Below, piece by piece: positions 29,632 to 39,113 of a stretch of DNA of 64,000 bases. Position 1 is the stretch's first letter; every line of letters starts with the position of its first letter. The notes under the pieces are model-generated. The model ran no database searches, had not been told where the DNA came from, and saw nothing but the letters and a program-made list of their open reading frames with translations. Location of the stretch: NCBI GenBank assembly GCA_024694565.1, contig JAILJR010000230.1:1-64000 (forward strand). The letters are read 5' to 3'. Both the position numbers and the translations under genes were made by a program. This DNA is from Butyrivibrio sp. GTDB taxonomy: Bacteria; Bacillota; Clostridia; Lachnospirales; Lachnospiraceae.

Positions 29632-30837
29632 ATGAAGCTTAAGGTAGCTGTATTATTCGGAGGAAAAAGTACTGAGCATGAGATATCGATCATCTCAGCC
29701 ATACAGGCAATAGGCAGTATGAACAAAGAGAAGTATGAGATCATACCGGTCTATATGACCAAGAACAATGATTATTATGTGGGCGAGTTCATAGACAAAA
29801 TTGAAGAGTACACACATATCCCGGAGCTTCTTAAAAAGAGCACTCAGGTCATCTGGATAAAGGATGGTGACAGGGTCAATCTGTCCAGATACCCGATGAA
29901 GAAGTTCGGAAACAATGTCATAACAGAGGTTGACCTTGCGTTTCCGATAGTTCATGGAACCAATGTGGAAGACGGAACCCTGCAGGGATTTCTTGCAACA
30001 CTGGGTCTGCCGGTAGTAGGCTGCGATGTTCTCTCATCGGCAGTCGGAATGAACAAGTATGTGATGAAGACTGTTTTAAGGGACAACGGTATACCGGTAC
30101 TTGACTGCAAGTGCTATACCTGGAAGGACTATGAGGATGTGGACGGACTTGTTTCACAAATCGAAGCAGCCTTTTCATATCCTGTCATTATTAAGCCATT
30201 GAATCTTGGTTCCAGCATAGGTATCAAGAAGGCATCTGACAGGGAACAGCTCCTTGAAGCCCTTGAGCTTGGCTTTGAATTCTCAAAAAAGATTCTTGTT
30301 GAGCATGCGATCAGCGAGCTTAAAGAGATAAACTGCTCTGTACTTGGTGATTATGAGTCTGCAGAGGCCTCCGAGTGTGAGGAGCCGGTAAACTCAGATG
30401 ATATCCTTTCATTTGAGGATAAGTACATCGGTGGAGGAAAGGGAGGAAGTAAGGGACAAAAGAGCGGTGGAAGCAAGGGCATGGCATCGCTGAAGAGAAA
30501 GATTCCTGCAGACATTACTTCGGAGATGAGAGACAGGATCAGGAAGATGGCAGTTGATGCCTTCAGATGTCTTGGCTGCAGTGGTGTTTCAAGGATTGAC
30601 TTCATGATAGACAAGAGTACCAATGAAGTGTACCTTAACGAGATCAATACAATTCCGGGGTCACTGTCTTTTTACCTGTGGGAACCGCTAGGAATGAAGT
30701 ATGAGCATCTTCTCGACAACATGATACAGCTTGCTTTAAAAGCAGACCGCGAGAACCGGAAGGTGGTATACACATTTGAGACCAACGTACTTGAGGGCGT
30801 TCACCTGGGCGGCGGCTCGAAGGGTACTAAAGGCTGA
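29632..30837 (+). CDS. ddl: D-alanine--D-alanine ligase
   Basis: VLFGGKSTEHEISIISA, KPLNLGSSIGI, YLNEINTIPGS; Gly/Lys/Ser-rich insertion in the omega-loop region. Confidence 0.93.
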   Translation: MKLKVAVLFGGKSTEHEISIISAIQAIGSMNKEKYEIIPVYMTKNNDYYVGEFIDKIEEYTHIPELLKKSTQVIWIKDGDRVNLSRYPMKKFGNNVITEVDLAFPIVHGTNVEDGTLQGFLATLGLPVVGCDVLSSAVGMNKYVMKTVLRDNGIPVLDCKCYTWKDYEDVDGLVSQIEAAFSYPVIIKPLNLGSSIGIKKASDREQLLEALELGFEFSKKILVEHAISELKEINCSVLGDYESAEASECEEPVNSDDILSFEDKYIGGGKGGSKGQKSGGSKGMASLKRKIPADITSEMRDRIRKMAVDAFRCLGCSGVSRIDFMIDKSTNEVYLNEINTIPGSLSFYLWEPLGMKYEHLLDNMIQLALKADRENRKVVYTFETNVLEGVHLGGGSKGTKG

Positions 30838-30918
30838 TTTGCGGATATAGCTATCGAAGAAAACAGGATTTTCTGAAGGATATTTTATAAAACAGGGAGA
30901 GATATAAGGGGCATTTTT

Positions 30919-31647
30919 ATGATACGTTTGATACTTGCAGTGCTGTTTGTCGTCATATTTCTGATCGTCAGCCTGCCGATACAGCTGATTTTACTTATTG
31001 TGGGAAAGTTTAATCCATGGGCCAAGAAGACAATATCCCTTGCGATCGTAAGCTGGGCTTTTAATGTTGTTTCTTTTATAAGTGGTGTTAAACAGACTGT
31101 AATAGGTGAGGAAAATGTTCCGAAGGATAAGGCGGTGCTGTATGTGGGCAATCACCGAAGCATTTTTGATATTGTGCTTGCCTATCCCAGGGTTCCGGGA
31201 CCTACGGGCTTTATAGCCAAGAAGGAGATACTGAAGGTCCCTATCCTAAACATCTGGATGATCTATATGGACTGCCTGTTTCTTGACAGAAGCAATATAA
31301 AGAAGGGGCTCGAGATGATCCTGACAGCTATTGACAAAGTAAAGAACGGAATCTCTATATTCATTTATCCTGAGGGAACAAGAAACAAAACAGATAAGCC
31401 TCTTGGAGAATTCCATAAGGGAAGCTTTAAGATAGCACAGAAATCCGGCTGCCCGATAGTGCCTGTAGTAATAAATCATTCAAGGGAAATCCTTGAGGAC
31501 CATTTTCCCTTCATTAAGTCAACCCATGTGGTAATCGAGTACGGAAAGCCCATAGTTATAAGCGAACTGTCAAAAGAGGACCAGAAGAGTATAGACAATT
31601 ATGTCAAAAAAATAATGGAAGAAATCTATTTAAAGAACGAAACCTGA
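30919..31647 (+). CDS. plsC: 1-acyl-sn-glycerol-3-phosphate acyltransferase
   Basis: VGNHRSIFDI (NHxxxxD), IFIYPEGTRNK. Confidence 0.92.
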   Translation: MIRLILAVLFVVIFLIVSLPIQLILLIVGKFNPWAKKTISLAIVSWAFNVVSFISGVKQTVIGEENVPKDKAVLYVGNHRSIFDIVLAYPRVPGPTGFIAKKEILKVPILNIWMIYMDCLFLDRSNIKKGLEMILTAIDKVKNGISIFIYPEGTRNKTDKPLGEFHKGSFKIAQKSGCPIVPVVINHSREILEDHFPFIKSTHVVIEYGKPIVISELSKEDQKSIDNYVKKIMEEIYLKNET

Positions 31648-31655
31648 TAACTTAA

Positions 31656-31684
31656 GTCCGACTATGTTGCATAGTCGGATTTTT
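31656..31684 (+). terminator. Rho-independent terminator
   Basis: TCCGACTATG-ttg-CATAGTCGGA followed by TTTTT. Confidence 0.9.
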
Positions 31685-31755
31685 GATTATATAGTGTTAG
31701 ATAAGATATGACTTTTGACCTCAGCAGCTTATGATGGGAAAGAGAGGTACTTGGA

Positions 31756-33060
31756 GTGATCATTATAAAGGGCGGACATGTAATAGATCCGGAGAGCGGA
31801 TTAAATGAAAAGAAGGATCTGGTGATAGAGGGATGGCAGATTACGGAGATATGTGAGCCTGAAAGCCCAAAAATCAATGACTGTCTTTCCGATCCGGAGT
31901 GTGAGGTGATAGATGCTTCCGGTATGATAGTTGCTCCGGGTCTCGTTGACTGCCATGTACATTTCAGGGATCCGGGCTTTACTTACAAGGAGGATATCGA
32001 GACAGGGTCAAAAGCAGCGCTTCGTGGTGGTTTTACAACAGTTGTCATGATGGGCAATACCGAGCCGCATTTTGATAATTATGATACGGTAAGAAACGCT
32101 GTGCTAAAGGGCGCCCGCTGCGCACCCATACGGGTATTTGCCTGTGGAAATGTCACAAAGGGCATGGAGGGCAAGGAGCTGGTTGACATGGACGAGCTAC
32201 TAAAGGCCGGAGCGGTTCTTTTTACAGATGATGGAAAGCCGATAACGGATGAAGGGCTCATGGAGCAGGCGTGTATAGAGGCTTCTAAGCGCAATAAGAT
32301 AATCAGTCTGCACGAGGAGGATCCCGCCTTCATAACCGAGAATGGGATCAACGCCGGGGAAGTTGCTAAAAAGCTGGGCATAACAGGCTCTCCAAGGCAG
32401 GCTGAGGTTTCCATGGTTGAGAGGGATATCGACATAGCAGAAAGGACAGGTGCCTCTATAGTTATCCAGCACATAAGTGCTGAACAGTCTGTAAAGCTGA
32501 TCCGTGATGCAAAAAAGAGAGGAGTAAAGGTGTATGCTGAGGCAACACCGCACCACTTTACTCTGACTGAAAGTGCAGTATTGAAATACGGTACACTTGC
32601 CAAGATGAATCCGCCTCTTAGGCTTGAGAGTGACAGAATGGCCATAATAGAGGGGCTAAGGGACGGAACAATCGAAATGATAGCGACTGACCATGCACCT
32701 CACGCCTCATACGAAAAGGAAAAAGAGCTTACGAGCGCACCAAGCGGTATAACAGGTCTTGAGACATCGCTTGCACTTGGCATAAAGGAACTCGTAAACC
32801 CGGGATTTCTGACAATGGAGCAGCTCCTTGAAAGAATGACTATCGGTCCTGCGAGGGTCTGCGGACTTGATGCCGGGTATTTGCACTCAGACGGATATGC
32901 TAATATTGTAATATTTAGCCCTGATGAGGAGTGGACTTATGAAGAGAGTGCTTCTAAATCGTCTAACTCACCGTTTTTTGGCTGGAAGCTTCCGGGCAGG
33001 ATACATTTTGTTATAAGCATGGGGGTCATAGCATACAGGGTTCAGACATCCGGTAAGTAA
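31756..33060 (+). CDS. pyrC: dihydroorotase
   Basis: GLVDCHVHFRDPGFTYKEDI, ATDHAPH, NPPLR; followed by pyrK-pyrD. Confidence 0.93.
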   Translation: MIIIKGGHVIDPESGLNEKKDLVIEGWQITEICEPESPKINDCLSDPECEVIDASGMIVAPGLVDCHVHFRDPGFTYKEDIETGSKAALRGGFTTVVMMGNTEPHFDNYDTVRNAVLKGARCAPIRVFACGNVTKGMEGKELVDMDELLKAGAVLFTDDGKPITDEGLMEQACIEASKRNKIISLHEEDPAFITENGINAGEVAKKLGITGSPRQAEVSMVERDIDIAERTGASIVIQHISAEQSVKLIRDAKKRGVKVYAEATPHHFTLTESAVLKYGTLAKMNPPLRLESDRMAIIEGLRDGTIEMIATDHAPHASYEKEKELTSAPSGITGLETSLALGIKELVNPGFLTMEQLLERMTIGPARVCGLDAGYLHSDGYANIVIFSPDEEWTYEESASKSSNSPFFGWKLPGRIHFVISMGVIAYRVQTSGK

Positions 33061-33069
33061 AAACGATTG

Positions 33070-33150
33070 AAACCAAATAAATATCAGATCGTCTTTACCG
33101 GTGTACCGCAACGATTATTTCTTTACTTATTTGCACCAACTTGCCGCCAT
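33070..33150 (-). repeat. dispersed intergenic repeat copy B
   Basis: Minus strand GGCGGCAAGTTGGTGCAAATAAGTAAAGAAATAATCGTTGCGGTACACCGGTAAAGACGATCTGATATTTATTTGG. Confidence 0.45.
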
Positions 33151-33230
33151 GTGATGTGTTGCCATAAGCCGTCGATGTAAGGCGGGAGCTGTCAGTATCG
33201 ATTATCAAAGAATACAGAGGAGATTGTGAT

Positions 33231-34028
33231 ATGTCCGGAAAGCAGAAATGCGCTTCAAAGGTCATCAGCCAGAAAATGATTGCTGATGGGATTTATGATA
33301 TGTGGCTTGAGGCCGATTTTGCAGGGGATGTGGTCCCCGGTCAGTTTATTGGAGTTTATACGGTGAATAAAGCAGCTCTGCTGCCAAGGCCTATCAGCAT
33401 ATGCGAGGCTGATAGGAAAGGATCGGCCATAAGGATAGTCTACCGTGTAGTAGGAACCGGCACTGCAGAGTTTGCATTGTATGGCCCTGGTGATTACATA
33501 ATGATCCTTGGACCCTTAGGCAACGGCTTTCCGCTTGATGAGGCAGAGGGAAAAAACGTTGTGGTGATGGGCGGCGGAATCGGCGTTCCACCTCTTCTTG
33601 AAACTGTCAAAAGGCTTTCGGAGAAAAAGACTCCGGGTCCGGGTGAAATAAATGCAGTCATGGGCTACAGGAGCCGGGATACGTTTCTTTCAGATGAGTT
33701 TTCGAAGTATGCCGGGCTCTATATTGCCTCAGATGATGGCAGTGTCGGCGTAAAAGGCAATGTAATTGATGCCTTGAAGGAAAGCGGTAAAAAACCGGAT
33801 CTTATTTTTGCCTGCGGCCCCATGCCCATGCTTAAAGGTATCAAGAGCTATGCAGAGGAAAACGGCATTAAAGCCTATCTGTCCCTTGAAGAGCGCATGG
33901 CCTGCGGCGTAGGCGCATGCCTTGGCTGCGTCTGCAGGACAAAGGAAGCGGACAGCCACTCACACGTCAAAAATGCAAGAATCTGCACCGAGGGCCCTGT
34001 ATTCGATGCATCTATTCTTGATCTGTAA
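33231..34028 (+). CDS. pyrK: dihydroorotate dehydrogenase electron transfer subunit
   Basis: GPLGNGFPL, GGGIGVPPLLE, ACGPMPML, EERMACGVGACLGCVC [2Fe-2S] motif. Confidence 0.93.
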   Translation: MSGKQKCASKVISQKMIADGIYDMWLEADFAGDVVPGQFIGVYTVNKAALLPRPISICEADRKGSAIRIVYRVVGTGTAEFALYGPGDYIMILGPLGNGFPLDEAEGKNVVVMGGGIGVPPLLETVKRLSEKKTPGPGEINAVMGYRSRDTFLSDEFSKYAGLYIASDDGSVGVKGNVIDALKESGKKPDLIFACGPMPMLKGIKSYAEENGIKAYLSLEERMACGVGACLGCVCRTKEADSHSHVKNARICTEGPVFDASILDL

Positions 34029-34043
34029 AAGGAGACATCGCCA

Positions 34044-34949
34044 ATGAACACAAAAGTATCCATATCCGGCATCACCTTTAAAAATCCCGTAATGACTGCG
34101 TCCGGCACCTTTGGCTCCGGAATGGAGTATTCGGACTTCGTAGACCTTGGAAGGCTGGGAGCTGTAGTGACCAAGGGTGTTGCAAACGTTCCCTGGGAAG
34201 GAAATCCTACCCCAAGAGTTGCAGAGGTTTATGGCGGAATGCTCAATGCCATTGGCCTTCAGAACCCGGGAGTTGAGGTCTTTGTCGAAAGGGATCTTGA
34301 ATTTTTGAAAAAATATGATACTAAGGTAATAGTTAATGTCTGTGGAAAGACTGTTGAAGATTACCTTGAAGTAGTGGAGAGACTATCCGATGAAGATAGA
34401 GTGGATATGCTCGAGATAAACGTGTCATGCCCCAATGTCAGGGAGGGAGCCATAGCTTTTGGCCAGAAGGCCGATGCACTCTTTGGGATAACGAGTAAGA
34501 TAAAGGAAAAAGCAAAGCAGCCGGTCATAATGAAGCTGAGCCCCAATGTCACCAGTATAAGTGAGATGGCAAAGGCTGCAGAGGCAGCAGGAGCAGACGC
34601 TGTTTCCCTGATAAATACGTTGACGGGTATGAAGATAGACATATACAGGAGAAGATTTGCTCTGGCGAACAGGACAGGCGGTCTGTCGGGACCGGCAATC
34701 AAGCCAGTGGCTGTCAGAATGGTTTATGAAGCGGCCCATGCTGTAAAGATACCTGTCATAGGTATGGGTGGAATTGCCAGTGCAGAGGATGCCATAGAGT
34801 TTATCATGGCAGGAGCGACCGCAGTAGCTGTGGGAGCCATGAACTTCCATGATCCTTACACAACAGTCAGAGTCATGGAGGGCATAGAAAAATTTATGGA
34901 AAGTGAAGGAATAGAGGATATAAACAGTATAAGAGGAATAAATCTATAA
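34044..34949 (+). CDS. pyrD: dihydroorotate dehydrogenase catalytic subunit (class 1B)
   Basis: NPVMTASGTFGSGMEY, EINVSCPNV, GMGGIASAEDAIEFIMAGATAVAVG. Confidence 0.95.
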   Translation: MNTKVSISGITFKNPVMTASGTFGSGMEYSDFVDLGRLGAVVTKGVANVPWEGNPTPRVAEVYGGMLNAIGLQNPGVEVFVERDLEFLKKYDTKVIVNVCGKTVEDYLEVVERLSDEDRVDMLEINVSCPNVREGAIAFGQKADALFGITSKIKEKAKQPVIMKLSPNVTSISEMAKAAEAAGADAVSLINTLTGMKIDIYRRRFALANRTGGLSGPAIKPVAVRMVYEAAHAVKIPVIGMGGIASAEDAIEFIMAGATAVAVGAMNFHDPYTTVRVMEGIEKFMESEGIEDINSIRGINL

Positions 34950-34950
34950 A

Positions 34951-34989
34951 AGAAAAGGGGAAGAGCTTTTAAGGGCTCTTCCTCTTTTG
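34951..34989. terminator. bidirectional Rho-independent terminator between convergent genes
   Basis: GGGGAAGAGCttttaaGGGCTCTTCCTCTTTTG with A-tract 5' and T-tract 3'. Confidence 0.7.
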
Positions 34990-35005
34990 TTACTAGCAAC
35001 GTTTT

Positions 35006-35632
35006 TCAGGTTTCGGTCTTTCCCGTCAGCTCGTCAAAGCCTTTCATAACAGCATCAAAGGTCTGCTTAGAGATATCCGGGAGTTCACCACCCCAGGTCT
35101 TTTCAGCCTGTTTGTAGCCTTTTTCAAATGCTGACCTCATATGCTCGAGCTTATCAGGATCGTCTCCTGCAAGCGCCTTGGCAAAATCGAGGATCCTTGA
35201 AGAGGTCTGTTTAACACCCCAGTAGCCGTCCTCTGAAATGTCCTGCTGCGCCTGCGCTTTGGTAGCTGCATCAACGGTGAAATCACCCTTTGCAAGAAAC
35301 TTCCAGATTGAGTCATCGCCATTGTCGACGTTGGCGATACCATAGCTTTTAGCCTGCTTGCCCATCATCTTGTGGACTATGTCCAAAAGCTGCTGTTGAC
35401 GAAGAGCATCATCGGCCTTGAGCTGCTGAATGATCTTGGTTCTGTCTGTCCCCTTTGAAGATATCCCCCGGGATTTTGAAGGATCATCTTCTGATTTCTC
35501 GTATACTGCAGCCGCTTCAGCTTTAACCTTGACTTCCTCGTCCTTTTTTTTGTCTTCCACAGGTGCATTGACGGCAGAAGCATAGGTCGTTGCGATGTTG
35601 TTAGTAACCTCGGTAAGTCCGTTTACGCCCAT
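35006..35632 (-). CDS. conserved hypothetical protein
   Basis: 208-aa ORF; SEDGYWGVKQTSSRILDFAKALAGDDPDKLEHMRSAFEKGYKQAEKTWGGELPDISKQTFDAVMKGFD; own promoter-side intergenic region. Confidence 0.65.
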   Translation of the reverse strand: MGVNGLTEVTNNIATTYASAVNAPVEDKKKDEEVKVKAEAAAVYEKSEDDPSKSRGISSKGTDRTKIIQQLKADDALRQQQLLDIVHKMMGKQAKSYGIANVDNGDDSIWKFLAKGDFTVDAATKAQAQQDISEDGYWGVKQTSSRILDFAKALAGDDPDKLEHMRSAFEKGYKQAEKTWGGELPDISKQTFDAVMKGFDELTGKTET

Positions 35633-35849
35633 ATTGAACTCCTTTTCCGCGTCAGGTTGCTAATACCGCGCTTGAAACGAAACTATAGTTTACCTAATCA
35701 GCTTATCGGCACATTTTAAAAAAACTTTAGGGTTTGAATTAAAATTTTTCATTTTTTTAGTATTTTTTTTCTTGTATTGAAAAGAATACAGTGAGAATAT
35801 GAATTATAGCATTTTGGATGCTAAACCCAGACCTGGAGCGGCTTTGAAT

Positions 35850-36719
35850 ATGGAAATTATTAGAAAGGCATACGCCAAACTGAATTTCGGACTTGATGTC
35901 ACCGGCAGAAGAGCTGACGGATATCATCTGGTTAAGATGATAATGCAGAATATAAATATTTATGACACACTGACCTTTAAGGATAGCAATACAGGTGAAA
36001 TAAGACTCTCATGCTCTTCCGACAGGATACCTGCAGATGACTCTAACCTCATAGTCAAAGTGGCAAAACAACTCAGGGAAGAGTTTTCCTTGGACAAAGG
36101 GGTAGATATTACTCTTGAAAAGAGGATACCGGCAGCAGCTGGGATGGCCGGAGGAAGTACAGACGCTGCGGCTTGTTATCACGCCTTAAATGAATTGTGG
36201 AAGCTGGGGCTTTCACAGGAAGAACTTTTAAGGCTTGGGGTAAAGCTCGGAGCTGATATACCATACTGTATAGTAGGAGGAACAGCGCTGGCAGAGGGAA
36301 TAGGTGAAGAGCTGACTGTTTTGAAGGACTGCCCAAAGCTTCCGCTTGTAATTGCCAAACCGTCCATAGATGTTTCAACCGGCTGGGTCTATAAGGAGCT
36401 GGACGACAGTACAGACATAGATCACCCGGATATAGACGGGATACGAAGGGCCATGGAGGAAGGGAATATTGCTAAGATGTGCAGCCTGATAGGAAATGTT
36501 CTTGAGCCTGTAACCGCATCGAAATATGTGGTGATTAAGGAAATAGAGAAAATCCTTGAGGATGGCGGTGCCATCAGGGCATTCATGACAGGAAGCGGGC
36601 CTACGGTCTTTGGAATCTATGAGGATGAGAAAAGGGCCAAAGAGGGGTTTGAACAGATAAAAATGAGCGGATTGGCGCCTGAGCTGTTTTTGACAGAGAC
36701 GATCAATCCTAACCGATAG
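35850..36719 (+). CDS. ispE: 4-(cytidine 5'-diphospho)-2-C-methyl-D-erythritol kinase
   Basis: KAYAKLNFGLDV, IPAAAGMAGGSTDAAA, MTGSGPTVFG. Confidence 0.93.
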   Translation: MEIIRKAYAKLNFGLDVTGRRADGYHLVKMIMQNINIYDTLTFKDSNTGEIRLSCSSDRIPADDSNLIVKVAKQLREEFSLDKGVDITLEKRIPAAAGMAGGSTDAAACYHALNELWKLGLSQEELLRLGVKLGADIPYCIVGGTALAEGIGEELTVLKDCPKLPLVIAKPSIDVSTGWVYKELDDSTDIDHPDIDGIRRAMEEGNIAKMCSLIGNVLEPVTASKYVVIKEIEKILEDGGAIRAFMTGSGPTVFGIYEDEKRAKEGFEQIKMSGLAPELFLTETINPNR

Positions 36720-36749
36720 ATTATTCTCAGCTTCAATGAGGAAACAGAT

Positions 36750-37202
36750 ATGAACAGAGACGTTGAAGTGAATGTAACAGGAATACATGCAAGAGACGGT
36801 GAGCCTACGGAAAAGGTAGAGACAAGTGTTCCGGGTGTCTTTCTGCAGATGGAGGACGGAAGTCTGATTATTGAATATGACGAAAGCCAGGAGACCGGCA
36901 GCGGTACGATGAAGGCTCACAGCAAGGTTCTGATCAATCCCGATGGAAGAAGCATGGAGGTAGTAAGGTCAGGCTTTAGCAATTCAAGATTCTCCTTTGG
37001 CGATGAGCTGGTGTATGACACAGAGTATCTTACTCCGTACGGAGCCATGATGATGAAGGTCAGGACAAACAGCTTTGATTTCACCAGGGCGAGAAATGAC
37101 GACGAAATTAGGGTTGTAGCTGAGTACGACCTTGAGATAGAAGACAGGGTCATTTCAAGCTCTATGATAGTAATAGACGTAAAAAATGCGGTGGCAAACT
37201 GA
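36750..37202 (+). CDS. DUF1934 family protein
   Basis: Beta-barrel-like small protein next to ispE; YDTEYLTPYGAMMMKVRTNSFD, YDLEIEDRVISSSMIVIDV. Confidence 0.7.
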   Translation: MNRDVEVNVTGIHARDGEPTEKVETSVPGVFLQMEDGSLIIEYDESQETGSGTMKAHSKVLINPDGRSMEVVRSGFSNSRFSFGDELVYDTEYLTPYGAMMMKVRTNSFDFTRARNDDEIRVVAEYDLEIEDRVISSSMIVIDVKNAVAN

Positions 37203-37222
37203 CTTGCCACCGCTTATTTTTA
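37189..37222. terminator. Rho-independent terminator overlapping the upstream stop codon
   Basis: GCGGTGGCAA-actga-cTTGCCACCGC followed by TTATTTTTATTT. Confidence 0.75.
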
Positions 37223-37708
37223 TTTGACCATTTTGGCTCCGGCCTTTTCCTGAGCCTTTGCAACCAGGTTTTTGAAAAAGCCTTTCTTTTCCTCGGGGGG
37301 TGCGATCCTGCCTCTGATACCTCTGACCTCAGTTACATAGATACCACTGACGGAAGCCTTTACTTCCTTTTTTGTAGGGACGGAATCGAAAATCTTCTCA
37401 TCGCAGATAAGACTCATGACTCTGTTTCCGATCCTCACCTTCAGGATTGGGAGCTTTGAACCACGAAGGAGACGCGGCGTCTGATCGATCACCGACTGGG
37501 GAAGCCCTGCGTCCTTTAGCTTCATTCTCTTTTTATCGATTATCAGCATGGTCACCGTCTGTTTCATGGCATCCAGCTGAGCCTGTTGTTCTGCCTGTTT
37601 TTTCTGAGCTCTTTTTCCCAAAATGATAAGCGCAACTATTGCGGCTATAAGGATCAGAGCAATTACAATTAATACTATCAACCCTGCGTTCAAAACAAAA
37701 CCCTCCAA
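37220..37708 (-). CDS. single-pass membrane protein of unknown function
   Basis: N-terminal TM helix VLNAGLIVLIVIALILIAAIVALIILG then charged/soluble region. Confidence 0.65.
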   Translation of the reverse strand: MEGFVLNAGLIVLIVIALILIAAIVALIILGKRAQKKQAEQQAQLDAMKQTVTMLIIDKKRMKLKDAGLPQSVIDQTPRLLRGSKLPILKVRIGNRVMSLICDEKIFDSVPTKKEVKASVSGIYVTEVRGIRGRIAPPEEKKGFFKNLVAKAQEKAGAKMVK

Positions 37709-37867
37709 AATTCAATTAAAAAGTGCACTATTTATTTTAACACTCTTTGACTTTTCAGGCAATAATTTGCACAGATGATTCCTATTAGATAAAAACACTT
37801 TAATAAGAAGAAAAGGTGTGGTAATATGAAAAATATTGTTTTATTAAGTTTAATGAGGTGAATTAGT

Positions 37868-39091
37868 ATGAAAAAGAAACATAGAGTACTTGCGGCAATG
37901 GCTGTGGCAGCTATGATGCTCTCTGCCTGCGGTGGTGCGGCGAATGAAACAACGAATGACGCTTCCGGTGCTGATTCTTCAGTCACTGCTTCTTCTGAGG
38001 CTTCGAGCCAGGAACAGACTGCAGATTCTGCGGCAGCAGCGTCTATAGAGACCATCGATGTGTCGGGTCTTCCTACTACGACACTTAAGGAGATTGATGT
38101 TGACAGCCTTGTCAAGCTGGGAGAATACAAGGGGTTAAAGCTTGAAACAACCAAAAAGGAAGTAACGGATGCTGATGTTGAGAACAGCTTAAAGAGTGCT
38201 TTTGCAAGAAATCCCAGGATGGTCGAGGTAAAGGACAGGAAGGTTCAAAAGGGCGATACTGCTGTAATAGACTATGCAGGAAGATACGCTGATACGGATG
38301 AGGCCTTCCAGGGAGGAGCGGCCAATGATTATAATCTGGAGATCGGTTCAGGTACATTTATTCCCGGATTTGAGGACGGACTTATAGGCGTCACCCCGGG
38401 AGAGACGGTAGACCTAAAGCTCACTTTTCCCGAGGATTACCATGCAGCTGAGCTGGCAGGCAAGGATGTCATTTTCTCAGTCTTTGTCAAAAAAATACTG
38501 GCTAAGGACAGTGAGCCTTCAGATGACTGGGTTAAGGAGATGAACCTTACTGATGCAACAGACCTCGCAGGCTATAAGGCTAATCTCAAAAAGATGCTTG
38601 AAGAGGATGCTGAGGAAGAGTACAAAAAGGCACTGATGAATGAGGCAGTAGAAAAAGCGACGGAAAATGCTACTGTAGAGGAAGTTCCGGCAGAGCTTCA
38701 CAACAGATATTTCGTGCTGGTTTATGATTCGGCACAGACCGCTGCCCAGCAGGTTTATTATATGTACGGCATACAGGTTTCGCCTGAGGAATATGTCTCA
38801 AATGTGATGGAGAGCAATGGCATAACAGGTACAATCGAGGACTATTTAAATGATCTCGCCGACAAGCAGTCCAAAAAGTGCATGGTACTTGAGGCAATTG
38901 GTCATAAGGAAAACATTGAGATTACAGACGATATTGTCAATAAATACATTCAGGACGATTACGACAACTTCTATAGCAAGAATTTCAGCACAATTGACGA
39001 GTACAAGAAGACTTTTGATCCAGAGGATTACAGGGAACAGATAATGGCAGACAAGGTTGCTGAATTCCTTGTCGAGAACGCAGCAAAATAA
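37868..39091 (+). CDS. trigger-factor-like FKBP-type peptidyl-prolyl isomerase lipoprotein
   Basis: Lipobox MMLSACGG; FKBP core VQKGDTAVIDYAG...IGSGTFIPGFEDGLIGVTPGETVDLKLTFPEDY; trigger-factor-like C-terminal helical arm. Confidence 0.8.
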   Translation: MKKKHRVLAAMAVAAMMLSACGGAANETTNDASGADSSVTASSEASSQEQTADSAAAASIETIDVSGLPTTTLKEIDVDSLVKLGEYKGLKLETTKKEVTDADVENSLKSAFARNPRMVEVKDRKVQKGDTAVIDYAGRYADTDEAFQGGAANDYNLEIGSGTFIPGFEDGLIGVTPGETVDLKLTFPEDYHAAELAGKDVIFSVFVKKILAKDSEPSDDWVKEMNLTDATDLAGYKANLKKMLEEDAEEEYKKALMNEAVEKATENATVEEVPAELHNRYFVLVYDSAQTAAQQVYYMYGIQVSPEEYVSNVMESNGITGTIEDYLNDLADKQSKKCMVLEAIGHKENIEITDDIVNKYIQDDYDNFYSKNFSTIDEYKKTFDPEDYREQIMADKVAEFLVENAAK

Positions 39092-39113
39092 TTAACCGGA
39101 AGGGGATGAGCAT

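Noticed and set aside
32079-32645. 188-aa antisense ORF within pyrC
   Set aside because: Antisense shadow of a clear dihydroorotase gene; no SD and no recognisable family
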